The notes under the pieces are model-generated. The model made no database searches. It was not told where the DNA came from and was given only the letters and a program-made list of their open reading frames with translations. A stretch of DNA of 6,165 nt from JBCDJG01 sp038748065 (GTDB taxonomy: Bacteria; Pseudomonadota; Gammaproteobacteria; Pseudomonadales; Halieaceae). Shown piece by piece: positions 1-6,153 of the stretch (the first letter of the stretch is position 1; each line of letters begins with the position of its first letter). The stretch covers positions 1 through 6,165 of the forward strand of contig JBCDJG010000101.1 in assembly GCA_038748065.1 (NCBI GenBank). Direction: 5' to 3'. Made by a program: the position numbers and the translations under genes.

Positions 1-14
1 AGGGAAAAAAATTT

Positions 15-155
15 CTAGCGGCTGTTTTGCGCCTTCAGCTGCTCTGCGAAAGCGAGGTCGATCACGGCGACGCACTCCTCTTGCGCCCGGCGCACCGTCT
101 GTCCATGCTTAGCATCCAGAATATTGCCGAGGCCCAGCGCGAAAATTGACAATGA
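15..155 (-). pseudogene. Possible C-terminal gene remnant or small ORF, unrecognised
   Basis: On the minus strand a frame stays open for 46 codons, from just after a TGA at 158-156 to a TAG at 17-15. The translation looks protein-like: it begins LSIFALGLGNILDAKHGQ and ends AFAEQLKAQNSR. There is no ATG. The only early start is TTG at 152-150, with no convincing ribosome site. In the adjacent frame just upstream (about 150-180) the minus strand reads NTAAAVARLIIV, also protein-like, so a frameshift near 145-155 could have broken a small gene. A run of seven A at 5-11 gives a T-run after the stop on the minus strand, but I see no hairpin before it. I do not recognise the product. It could equally be chance coding potential in a GC-rich leader. 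It would be divergent from the operon to its right. Confidence 0.22.
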
Positions 156-181
156 TCAAACGGGCAACCGCGGCGGCTGTG

Positions 182-211
182 TTTATATATATCAAAATCT
201 TTTGATATAGA
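182..211 (+). promoter_or_regulatory. Candidate operon promoter overlapping the palindrome
   Basis: This AT-rich island lies directly before the first gene. A possible -35 is TTTATA (182-187) and a possible -10 is TATAGA (206-211). The spacer is 18 nt, and each hexamer matches the sigma-70 consensus at four of six positions. Transcription would then start near 218, leaving a leader of about 13 nt. The low-complexity TA repeats make the exact hexamers uncertain. The better -35-like TTGACA at 146-151 has no -10 at the right distance. If this assignment is right, the spacer and -10 are covered by the palindrome, the usual arrangement for repression. Confidence 0.35.
188..209. promoter_or_regulatory. 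22-bp palindromic operator, ArsR-family-like
   Basis: Two perfect 10-bp arms, TATATCAAAA (188-197) and TTTTGATATA (200-209), flank a 2-nt centre (TC). The centre of symmetry is 33 bp before the first ATG. An uninterrupted palindrome of this length and AT content is typical of a dimeric helix-turn-helix repressor site. The ATATCAA/TTGATAT half-sites recall ArsR-family operators. From memory they also resemble those of SahR, the SAH-responsive regulator of methionine-cycle genes in Proteobacteria; this match is unverified. No regulator gene lies in the window. As RNA it could form a weak hairpin, but it has no following T-run and sits before the gene, so a terminator is less likely. Confidence 0.6.
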
Positions 212-231
212 TATTAAAGACAGGTGATCCT

Positions 232-1029
232 ATGAGCCAGGCTTACAACGAGATGTCCTATGTGGAGGTCTCCTCCATTTACAATGACATCAACAACATC
301 CCGCTGGAGGCTGCCAGGGCACTGGGCGATGCCGTTGCAGAAATAGCCGGTGATGGTGCGCGCATCATGGATTTCGGCGGCGGAGCGGGTCGCATCTCGG
401 TGCCTTCGGCGACGCGAACGAAAATGATCACCGTTGACATCGAGTACCACATGCTGAAAGCATCAAAGGCTCTCGCCGCTCAGCGTGATATCCCGATGCA
501 GCTCTCAGTAGGCACCGTACTGCAGCTCCCCTTCGCCAACGATACCTTCGATGCCATCATCACCACCAACGTCCTGCATCAGGTCGACGCGTGGCGTGAG
601 GCTCTGGTCGAGGCTGCCCGCGTGCTGAAGCCCGGAGGCGTCTTCATCATTGGCCGAGATATTCTGGACGAGGAATCCTGCGCCGGCCAACTGCGCCATC
701 AGTCACGCATGATGACCGCGCAGGTGGCGCCCGAAATGCGACCGACCGACGCTGCGGGTCCGACCCTCTTCCAGCATATCGCGCAGATGGGCGGCCAGCC
801 GGGTCGACCGGTGACTGCCTGTAGCTGGGTGGAAACCGTGTCCCCCAGTGACATTCTGGAGCGCATGGCCAGTCGGACCCATAACGAGACCTGGAGCTTG
901 AATGACGAACAACTGGCCGGGCTGATGGGGCTGATCAGGCCCTGGGCGGAAGAACACTTCGAGGATCTGGAGCGCAAAGAAGACATCAAATGGGAGTTCG
1001 GCCTCTATCCCGTTGTAGGACTGGCCTGA
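232..1029 (+). CDS. Class I SAM-dependent methyltransferase (paralogue 1)
   Basis: A 265-aa soluble methyltransferase of the Rossmann-fold class I type (Methyltransf_11/UbiE-like), transferring a methyl group from SAM to an unknown acceptor. Motif I is IMDFGGGAGR (residues 45-54). The ribose-binding acidic region is VDIEY (68-72). The LPF and FDAIITTNVLH stretch (99-116) matches motifs around the adenine pocket and strand 4, and VLKPGG (131-136) is the usual post-motif III turn. The C-terminal third (about 145-265) is not generic: it carries SCAG (149-152), RPT-AAGP (170-177), RPVTA-SW (192-199) and RTHNE-W (215-221), all shared with the next gene and probably forming the substrate lid. The ATG at 232 follows an AGG ribosome site (222-224). 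It is the first gene of the operon, right behind the palindrome, and its stop overlaps the next start by one base (TGATG). The fold is certain; the substrate is not. Confidence 0.9.
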   Translation: MSQAYNEMSYVEVSSIYNDINNIPLEAARALGDAVAEIAGDGARIMDFGGGAGRISVPSATRTKMITVDIEYHMLKASKALAAQRDIPMQLSVGTVLQLPFANDTFDAIITTNVLHQVDAWREALVEAARVLKPGGVFIIGRDILDEESCAGQLRHQSRMMTAQVAPEMRPTDAAGPTLFQHIAQMGGQPGRPVTACSWVETVSPSDILERMASRTHNETWSLNDEQLAGLMGLIRPWAEEHFEDLERKEDIKWEFGLYPVVGLA

Positions 1030-1829
1030 TGACGGTTCACTACACCCAGATGTCCTACCGGGACATCGCTAGCAGCTACAACCGCATCAACTTCATCACC
1101 GATGAAGCTGCGCTTGAGGTTGGTCGCGCTGTTGCCAGAATCACAGGGCCGGGCCGCGTTGTTGATCTCGGGGGCGGCGCCGGGCGTATCACGGTACCCC
1201 TGGCAGCGGCTGGCCTTGAGGCCGTAGGCCTCGATCTTGAGTACAACATGCTACAGGCAGCCGGTCTACGCGCCACCGATTTCGATGCCTACCTGGGCCT
1301 GGTCAATGGTGACGTTACCCGCCTGCCCTTCCCGAATGAAAGCTTCGACGGTGCAATCACTACCAGCGTCTTGCACCTGGTCCCGGACTGGCATAAGGCG
1401 CTTGCCGAGGCAGCGCGGGTCATAAAGCCCGGCTCGCGGCTGATCATCGGCCGCAATGTGCTGGATGCCGACTCCTGTGCGGGCGTCTTCCGCAGCCAGC
1501 TGCGCCGCATAGCCGGAACGGTAGATCCATCGATACGGCCTACGGAAGCTGCGGGACCGGCACTCTTTGACTACCTGACCGATACCATGGGTGGCAAGCC
1601 CGACCGGCCGGTCACTGCGGCGAGCTGGAAGGAGCAGGTCAGCCCGAACGAGCTGCTGACGCGCGTGCGCGAGCGCACGCACAACGAGGCCTGGGCCCTG
1701 TCTGAGGAAACCCATCGGGAGGTTGTGGCACAGCTTACGCCATGGGTTGCCGAGCACTTTGACGATCCCGACCGAAAGCAGGCCGCGAGGTCTGAGTTCA
1801 TTCTTTACGCCATCGGCGGTCTTGCCTGA
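1029..1829 (+). CDS. Class I SAM-dependent methyltransferase (paralogue 2)
   Basis: A 266-aa sister of the preceding methyltransferase; about half of the aligned residues are identical by my count, over the full length. Motif I is VVDLGGGAGR (44-53), the acidic region is LDLEY (68-72), FDGAITTSVLH lies at 106-116 and VIKPG at 131-135. The C-terminal signature blocks SCAG (149-152), RPT-AAGP, MGG-P-RPVTA-SW and RTHNE-W recur, and both proteins end in GLA. I chose ATG 1029, which overlaps the previous stop (TGATG, translational coupling) and has AGGA at 1017-1020. An in-frame ATG at 990 would add 13 residues with no counterpart in the sister and lie inside the upstream gene. Such a pair may act on successive positions of one substrate or form a heterodimer; both ideas are inference. 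Both keep an intact SAM site, so neither looks like a dead partner. Confidence 0.9.
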   Translation: MTVHYTQMSYRDIASSYNRINFITDEAALEVGRAVARITGPGRVVDLGGGAGRITVPLAAAGLEAVGLDLEYNMLQAAGLRATDFDAYLGLVNGDVTRLPFPNESFDGAITTSVLHLVPDWHKALAEAARVIKPGSRLIIGRNVLDADSCAGVFRSQLRRIAGTVDPSIRPTEAAGPALFDYLTDTMGGKPDRPVTAASWKEQVSPNELLTRVRERTHNEAWALSEETHREVVAQLTPWVAEHFDDPDRKQAARSEFILYAIGGLA

Positions 1830-1847
1830 GTCTTACGCGGAGCTGGC

Positions 1848-3209
1848 ATGAAAAAGAACTCGAAACTCTACACGATCATCCTGTCTTTCCAGCTGACCTT
1901 GCCCAGGGCGACGACTGGTTGGTGTTTCGCGATTCTGACCAGCAATTACAACCGGATCGCCATTTACGAGCTGGGCATTGCGGCCGTTACCATCACGACG
2001 CTGTTGGGCCTGTACCATTTTGTATCACCCTTTCAGGTAATCTTTGGTCGTCTGGCAGATCGCTTTCCCATCTTCGGCTACCGCCGGTCACCCTACATAC
2101 TGATGGGTCTGTTGGTCACATCAATTGCAGTGGCCGGGCTGCCGAGCGCGACGCTGGCCATGAGCGAGGGCTCGACCTGGGGATATGTCGGCGCCTTCGG
2201 ACTGCTGGTCCTGTTCGGCATTGGCTTTGCCATGAGTGGCGTCACCCACCTGTCACTCGTCGCGGATGTGATCCCGCCGGAGCGTCGCGGCCTGCAAGTG
2301 GCGATGATCTGGGCCATGCTGTTGGTCGGCATGATCGTATCGCTAGCCTTTATCCGCAGCTTCATGCCGGTCTATGACTATGAAACGATGCAGATGCTCT
2401 ACTTCCTGACGATTCCTATCGTCGGCGGTGTCACGCTGCTCAGCCTGATCGGCGTTGAAACAAGACTGGACCGGGCGGGCGTCAAAGCGCTCAAAGACGC
2501 GCCCAGGGAGCACGAACACGACAATCCGATGGTCGCCCTATGGCATTTCGTCAAGAATGCAGCCACGGGGGACAACACGCGCCACTTCTTCCTGTTCATT
2601 TTTGTCGCCATGATGGGCATCAATATGCAGGACAACATTCTTGAGGTCTTCGGCGCCCAGGTTCTCGGTATGACGGTGGGCGAAACGGGGCGCTTTCAGC
2701 AGGTCTGGGGCTCGGGGGCTCTTGTCGGCATGTTCCTGATGGGTCTGATCACAATGAAGTTCTCCATATCCAAGGTGGCAGCGATCACTGCCGGTACGGT
2801 CGGCGCGGGCGCGAGCCTGGCACTGCTGGGCTGGTCTTCGTTAACGGCCAACAGCAGCTCAACGCTTATTGCCCTGGTCTCGTTTGGTTTCTTCAATGGC
2901 TTTTTCCTGGTGGGGTCACTGACCGCCATGATGGATATGACGACCGAGGAAGACCGCGGCTCTTACATGGGCCTGTGGGGCCTCGCGATCGCCCTCTCCA
3001 ATGGCTTCGCGAGTATTATTGGCGGCGCCATGGTGTCGGGTTTCATTGAGACCGGGCTGACTTCGCCGGAGGTGGGTTATGGCGGCATCTTCCTGCTGGA
3101 AGCTGCCCTGGTGGTGTACGCGCTAACCTTTATCCGCAAGGTCGACACCAACCGCCTGAAAAACATTGACCGCGATTCCATGGCAGGCGCCATGGAAGCG
3201 GATATGTAG
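1848..3209 (+). CDS. PucC/BCD-family major facilitator membrane protein 1
   Basis: A 453-aa polytopic inner-membrane protein, about 12 hydrophobic segments, of the PucC (bacteriochlorophyll delivery, BCD) branch of the major facilitator superfamily. Known members (PucC, LhaA) help assemble light-harvesting complexes and are thought to handle bacteriochlorophyll. Family marks are NRIAIYELGI (35-44), the loop 2-3 signature GRLADRFPIFGYRRSPYI (67-84), VADVIPPERRG (138-148) leading into the helix AMLLVGMIVS, QDNILEVFGAQVLGMTVGET (261-280, close to the PucC block with QD, LE-G and VLG) and MMDMTTEEDRG with GLWG (361-378). The central cytoplasmic loop (about 205-245) is charged. ATG 1848 has GGAG at 1839-1842 and lies 18 nt after the methyltransferase pair. 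The substrate is unknown. No photosynthesis gene is visible beside it, which is unusual for this family. Confidence 0.85.
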   Translation: MKKNSKLYTIILSFQLTLPRATTGWCFAILTSNYNRIAIYELGIAAVTITTLLGLYHFVSPFQVIFGRLADRFPIFGYRRSPYILMGLLVTSIAVAGLPSATLAMSEGSTWGYVGAFGLLVLFGIGFAMSGVTHLSLVADVIPPERRGLQVAMIWAMLLVGMIVSLAFIRSFMPVYDYETMQMLYFLTIPIVGGVTLLSLIGVETRLDRAGVKALKDAPREHEHDNPMVALWHFVKNAATGDNTRHFFLFIFVAMMGINMQDNILEVFGAQVLGMTVGETGRFQQVWGSGALVGMFLMGLITMKFSISKVAAITAGTVGAGASLALLGWSSLTANSSSTLIALVSFGFFNGFFLVGSLTAMMDMTTEEDRGSYMGLWGLAIALSNGFASIIGGAMVSGFIETGLTSPEVGYGGIFLLEAALVVYALTFIRKVDTNRLKNIDRDSMAGAMEADM

Positions 3210-3234
3210 CGTCCCTTTGCAGGAGAGCAATGCA

Positions 3235-4644
3235 ATGATCGTCAGCGAAAATCAGGCAAAGCTGCAGTTCACCCTGCAGAAGGTTGCCATCGCCTGGGGC
3301 TTTTGCCTCGTAGTCACCAGCGTTAACCGGGTCGCCATCGCCGATCTGGGACTGCCGGCCATGCTGGTCTCCTTTATCATCGGCGTATACACCTTGTTCG
3401 GCCCACTGCAGCCCGTGATTGGCCGCATCTGCGAGCGCTACCCCATTTTTGGCTACCGCCGCACGCCTTACCTGCTGCTGGGCACACTGCTTGGCGGTAT
3501 GGCCTTCCCCTTCATGCCCGGCGTGATGGTCGAAATGCAGTCAGGGTCGCCCCTTGCAACACTCAAGCTTATGTTCCTGTTCTGCTGCTTTGGCCTGTGC
3601 ATCGCCATGCAGGCAAATACCTTTCTTGACCTGCTGAAAGACACCACCAGCGAAGAAGCCCGCTCCCGCATCACAACACTTACCTGGACCATACAGGCCC
3701 TCGCCATGGCCTTCTGGGCCTGGGTTTTTGCGCTGCTGATGCGAGACTACAGCCTGCAGGAGATGCAGGCACTATATAACCTCTCGCCTCTCATCATGGT
3801 CGGCATTACCTTCCTTGGCGCCTATCGGCTGGAAACACCTCTGACCCGGGAGCAGGTCGCAGCCATCAAGGATAACCCGCCGCCGCCGGTCTCCGTGATG
3901 GAACCGATGCGCGAGTCAATGGGCGTACTGAGTTACAACCGCCACGCCCGGCTGTTTTTCATCTTCATCATTTTCAGCCTGATGAGCGTGTTTTTGCAGG
4001 ACTTGCTGCAGGAGATTTGGGCCAAGGACCTGTTCAGCATGAACGCCGGTGACGCCACCGTATTCCAGCGACTCTACAACGGTTTTAACACCGTGGGCAT
4101 GGGCATCATGGGCATTTATGTTGGCATCTCCGCCAAGAAACGACGCGCCAAGCTCAAAGAGGGCGAAGACCCTGGCCCTACGCTGCCCTTTGCGAAAGGC
4201 AAAAAACTGCTGCTACTGGGCGTCAGCCTTAGCTGTCTCAGTTTTCTGCTGCTGGCCTGGGCGTCTTTCGAGCAGAACCTGACCATGTTCTATGCCTTCT
4301 ACGTGGTATCTGCCACCGCACTTGGGCTCTACGTCTTTCCTTCCGTCAGCTTCATGGCAGACATGACCGTGCGCCATCAGGAAAGCCGCTACCTCGGCGT
4401 GTGGAGCCTCGCACAGATCATCGGTCTGTTCCTCTCATTCACTGTTGCCGGCACCATCTACACCGCGCTGGTGGAGTCGGGCCTGCTGAGCAGTAACACG
4501 GGTTTCGCTGTGATCTTTGGATTGCAGGCCCTCGTGGTAGTGCTGAGCTATATCGCCGTGAAATCCGTGACGGTAGAGGGATTGAACGCAGGCGCACGGG
4601 ATATCGACAACCTGCGCGACACAGCCAACGCGCAAACCACCTGA
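3235..4644 (+). CDS. PucC/BCD-family major facilitator membrane protein 2
   Basis: A 469-aa polytopic membrane protein related to the preceding gene. Shared blocks are NRVAIADLGLPA (31-42), GRICERYPIFGYRRTPYL (63-80), DLLKDTTSEEARSR (132-145) and FMADMTVRHQ with GVWSLAQ (373-394). The family block around residue 255 is altered, LQDLLQEIWAKDLF (254-267): QD and E are kept, but the following G and VLG are lost. A basic insertion, KKRRAKLKEGEDPGP (301-315), sits in a loop of the second half and is absent from the first paralogue. I chose ATG 3235 because AGGAGAG (3221-3227) precedes it at 7 nt and residue alignment with the sister fits. An in-frame ATG at 3166 would overlap the upstream gene by 44 nt. 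The two may form a heteromer or handle different ligands. The family is clear but the function is not. Confidence 0.82.
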   Translation: MIVSENQAKLQFTLQKVAIAWGFCLVVTSVNRVAIADLGLPAMLVSFIIGVYTLFGPLQPVIGRICERYPIFGYRRTPYLLLGTLLGGMAFPFMPGVMVEMQSGSPLATLKLMFLFCCFGLCIAMQANTFLDLLKDTTSEEARSRITTLTWTIQALAMAFWAWVFALLMRDYSLQEMQALYNLSPLIMVGITFLGAYRLETPLTREQVAAIKDNPPPPVSVMEPMRESMGVLSYNRHARLFFIFIIFSLMSVFLQDLLQEIWAKDLFSMNAGDATVFQRLYNGFNTVGMGIMGIYVGISAKKRRAKLKEGEDPGPTLPFAKGKKLLLLGVSLSCLSFLLLAWASFEQNLTMFYAFYVVSATALGLYVFPSVSFMADMTVRHQESRYLGVWSLAQIIGLFLSFTVAGTIYTALVESGLLSSNTGFAVIFGLQALVVVLSYIAVKSVTVEGLNAGARDIDNLRDTANAQTT

Positions 4645-4684
4645 GAAATATCGTTTAAAGCAATACCGACTGGAGAAAACAAAC

Positions 4685-4915
4685 ATGATCGACCAAGACT
4701 ACATCGAACTACTGCGCTGTCCGCACTGCGCCGCCGAGGGCAGCGGGGAACTCAGTGAGGGTACAGAAAACTGGCTGACCTGCGGTAACTGCGGCGCGCA
4801 GTACCCCATTGTGGGCGGTATTCCTGTCATGCTCCCGGAGGAAGGTGCAAAGTGGCGCGGTGTCGCGTCCTCAGACCTGCCTACCGTTGACAGCCACCAG
4901 CGTCATCAGGCCTAG
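4685..4915 (+). CDS. Trm112-like small zinc-ribbon protein
   Basis: A 76-aa protein with two Cys pairs, CPHC (12-15) and CGNC (33-36), expected to bind one zinc, followed by YPIVGGIPVMLPEE (40-53). The spacing and the ending (Y-P-G-I-P-L) are typical of the Trm112p-like/UPF0434 family (E. coli YcaR is a member). In eukaryotes and archaea Trm112 is an obligate partner that stabilises and activates class I SAM methyltransferases such as those for tRNA, rRNA and release factor. Lying in an operon with two class I methyltransferases, it may be their partner; this is inference. The last 20 residues (about 57-76) are polar and look disordered. ATG 4685 has GGAGA at 4672-4676 with 8-nt spacing. It starts 40 nt after the membrane-protein gene, the largest gap in the operon. 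Confidence 0.82.
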   Translation: MIDQDYIELLRCPHCAAEGSGELSEGTENWLTCGNCGAQYPIVGGIPVMLPEEGAKWRGVASSDLPTVDSHQRHQA

Positions 4916-4919
4916 GACA

Positions 4920-6035
4920 ATGTGGAAAACCGGACTATTCCCCACCCAGCTGGTGGGAAGCTGGGTCAAACCGAGGTGGGTCGCCGATCATAGCAAGGTT
5001 TATGCGAAGGAAGGCACCTGGTGGAGCATCCCTGAAGCCGAACGTAGCGAGGCGCTTGACGACGTCGCCCGGCTGTCGATTTACGACCAGAACCGCGCGG
5101 GGATTACCTTCGCGACTGATGGTGAGGCGCGACGCCAGACCTTTAGCGGCCACTTCTATCAACTCGGGGGTATCGATCAAGACAATCCGGCTGAGTTCAC
5201 TAACTTTCACAACGACATCACCGAATACCTGACGATGAAGCGTAAGGCAACTAATGTCGGCGCCGATCTCGAGGACACCGAAACGCCGAAGGAATCGCCG
5301 AAGGTTCTGTTCCCTGCTGTTCGTGAGAAAATTCACTGGCCGGGACCCCTCGTGCTGGACGAACTCAAATTCCTGAAACGCTACGCCGCCGAGCGTACCA
5401 AAATCACCGTCATTGGGCCGGTAACGCTCTCGTACCGCCTCGTTGACCAGGGCATCTACGCGGATCAAGCAAGCCTTTGCTTCGCGATCGCCGACGCCCT
5501 TAATGAGGAGTTACGCGCCCTCGCTGCAGAGGGTGTAGATATCATCCAGATCGATGAACCCGAGGTGCACTTTCGTTACAGCCAGTGCCAGGACTTTACT
5601 GTGGATGCCATCAATCGCATGGTTCGTGGCGTCGACTGTCTGACCCAGGTACACGTCTGTTACGGCTATTCAAAAAACATCGACCTCAAAGAGCCCAGCC
5701 CCATTTATCCGAAGGCCGTGGAACTGATCAGCGAGACCAAGGTAGACGCGATCCATACGGAGTATGCGCAGCCAGGACATACGCCGGACTTTCTGCAATC
5801 CGTCGGCGGCAAGCTGGCGGCGGTGGGCGTGTTGAATCTCGATCCCGACGGCGAGGTGGAAGAAGTCGACAGCATCATCCGTAGTGTCGAGGGCATGCTC
5901 GAAGTCCTGCCCCCGGAACGTATCAGCCTGGCCCCAGACTGCGGTATGTGGTTCCTCGACAGGACGTTTGCCGCCGCCAAGCTGCGCTCGATGTGCCTCG
6001 CCGCGCAAGCACTGGCCAATCGCTACGAGCGCTGA
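4920..6035 (+). CDS. Single-barrel MetE-like zinc-dependent methyltransferase
   Basis: A 371-aa cytoplasmic protein of the UROD/MetE superfamily, matching only the C-terminal catalytic barrel of cobalamin-independent methionine synthase (full MetE is about 750 aa). Visible MetE landmarks are DGE (67-69), IGPVTL (165-170), IIQIDEPE (208-215), HVC (His245, Cys247), IHTEYA (Glu281) and PDCGMW (Cys341). His, Cys, Glu and Cys correspond to the four MetE zinc ligands, so thiol activation should be intact. The likely acceptor is homocysteine, giving methionine, but short homologues include MesA-D type core enzymes with varied methyl donors and epoxyalkane:coenzyme M transferases. No MesX (DUF1852) partner is seen here. 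ATG 4920 is 4 nt after the zinc-ribbon stop, with AGG at 4908-4910. The longer frame from 4809 would overlap that gene. It may recycle homocysteine made by the operon's own methyltransferases, or demethylate a substrate. Confidence 0.85.
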   Translation: MWKTGLFPTQLVGSWVKPRWVADHSKVYAKEGTWWSIPEAERSEALDDVARLSIYDQNRAGITFATDGEARRQTFSGHFYQLGGIDQDNPAEFTNFHNDITEYLTMKRKATNVGADLEDTETPKESPKVLFPAVREKIHWPGPLVLDELKFLKRYAAERTKITVIGPVTLSYRLVDQGIYADQASLCFAIADALNEELRALAAEGVDIIQIDEPEVHFRYSQCQDFTVDAINRMVRGVDCLTQVHVCYGYSKNIDLKEPSPIYPKAVELISETKVDAIHTEYAQPGHTPDFLQSVGGKLAAVGVLNLDPDGEVEEVDSIIRSVEGMLEVLPPERISLAPDCGMWFLDRTFAAAKLRSMCLAAQALANRYER

Positions 6036-6044
6036 TACGCGCGA

Positions 6045-6094
6045 CCCCGTAGGTTTTTTTGTACTGAAGTCTAGCCAGCGGCATATCTACGGGG
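6045..6094 (+). terminator. Possible operon 3' structure: inverted repeat with T-run
   Basis: CCCCGTAG (6045-6052) and CTACGGGG (6087-6094) are perfect 8-bp inverted arms, 34 nt apart. Seven T follow the first arm (6054-6060), inside the loop rather than after the stem, so this is not a standard intrinsic terminator. It begins 10 nt after the last stop codon and may still stabilise or end the operon transcript. An alternative short GCGC hairpin (6029-6032 with 6039-6042) is also too far from the T-run. Confidence 0.3.
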
Positions 6095-6099
6095 CATAA

Positions 6100-6117
6100 T
6101 GTTATAAAGGCATAACA
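6100..6117. repeat. Small inverted repeat with overlapping direct repeat
   Basis: TGTTAT (6100-6105) and ATAACA (6112-6117) form a 6-6-6 inverted repeat. The same area has GGCATAA as a direct repeat at 6093-6099 and 6109-6115, spaced 16 bp. The AT-rich setting, upstream of a possible gene start at 6154, suggests promoter or operator sequence for the next gene, but no clear -35/-10 pair is visible. Confidence 0.3.
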
Positions 6118-6140
6118 ATATAGTTAATTTGACCAGAGGG

Positions 6141-6153
6141 GGTTAGACTAACC
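6141..6153. promoter_or_regulatory. 13-bp palindrome abutting a possible start codon
   Basis: GGTTAG and CTAACC are perfect arms around a single A. The 1-nt centre rules out a normal RNA hairpin, so if real it would be a protein-binding site on DNA. It ends directly at the ATG at 6154 and overlaps the end of a purine-rich stretch (AGAGGGGG, 6135-6142) that could be that gene's ribosome site. The arms are short enough for chance. Confidence 0.28.

Noticed and set aside
146..151. TTGACA as a -35 box
   Set aside because: There is no -10-like hexamer 15-19 nt downstream; that stretch is GC-rich (CCGCGGCGGCTG).
188..209. Intrinsic terminator reading of the palindrome
   Set aside because: Its stem is almost all A/T, no T-run follows, and it lies just before the operon's first start codon. 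An operator explains it better.
990..1028. Earlier in-frame start for the second methyltransferase
   Set aside because: The extra 13 residues have no match in the sister protein and lie inside the upstream gene. ATG 1029 is coupled to the stop and has its own ribosome site.
1266..1757. Minus-strand open frame of 163 aa
   Set aside because: It is antisense to the second methyltransferase, whose protein is conserved with its sister over the same stretch. The arginine-rich and low-complexity translation looks like a shadow.
3166..3234. Earlier in-frame start for the second PucC-like protein
   Set aside because: It would overlap the first PucC-like gene by 44 nt. ATG 3235 has a strong AGGAGAG site at the right distance.
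4809..4919. Earlier in-frame start for the MetE-like gene
   Set aside because: The extension reads out of frame through the zinc-ribbon gene and has no family similarity. The homologous protein begins at MWKTGLFPTQ.
4935..5468. Minus-strand open frame of 177 aa
   Set aside because: It lies wholly inside the MetE-like gene, which has clear family motifs. It shows no recognisable domain and is a typical GC-rich antisense shadow.
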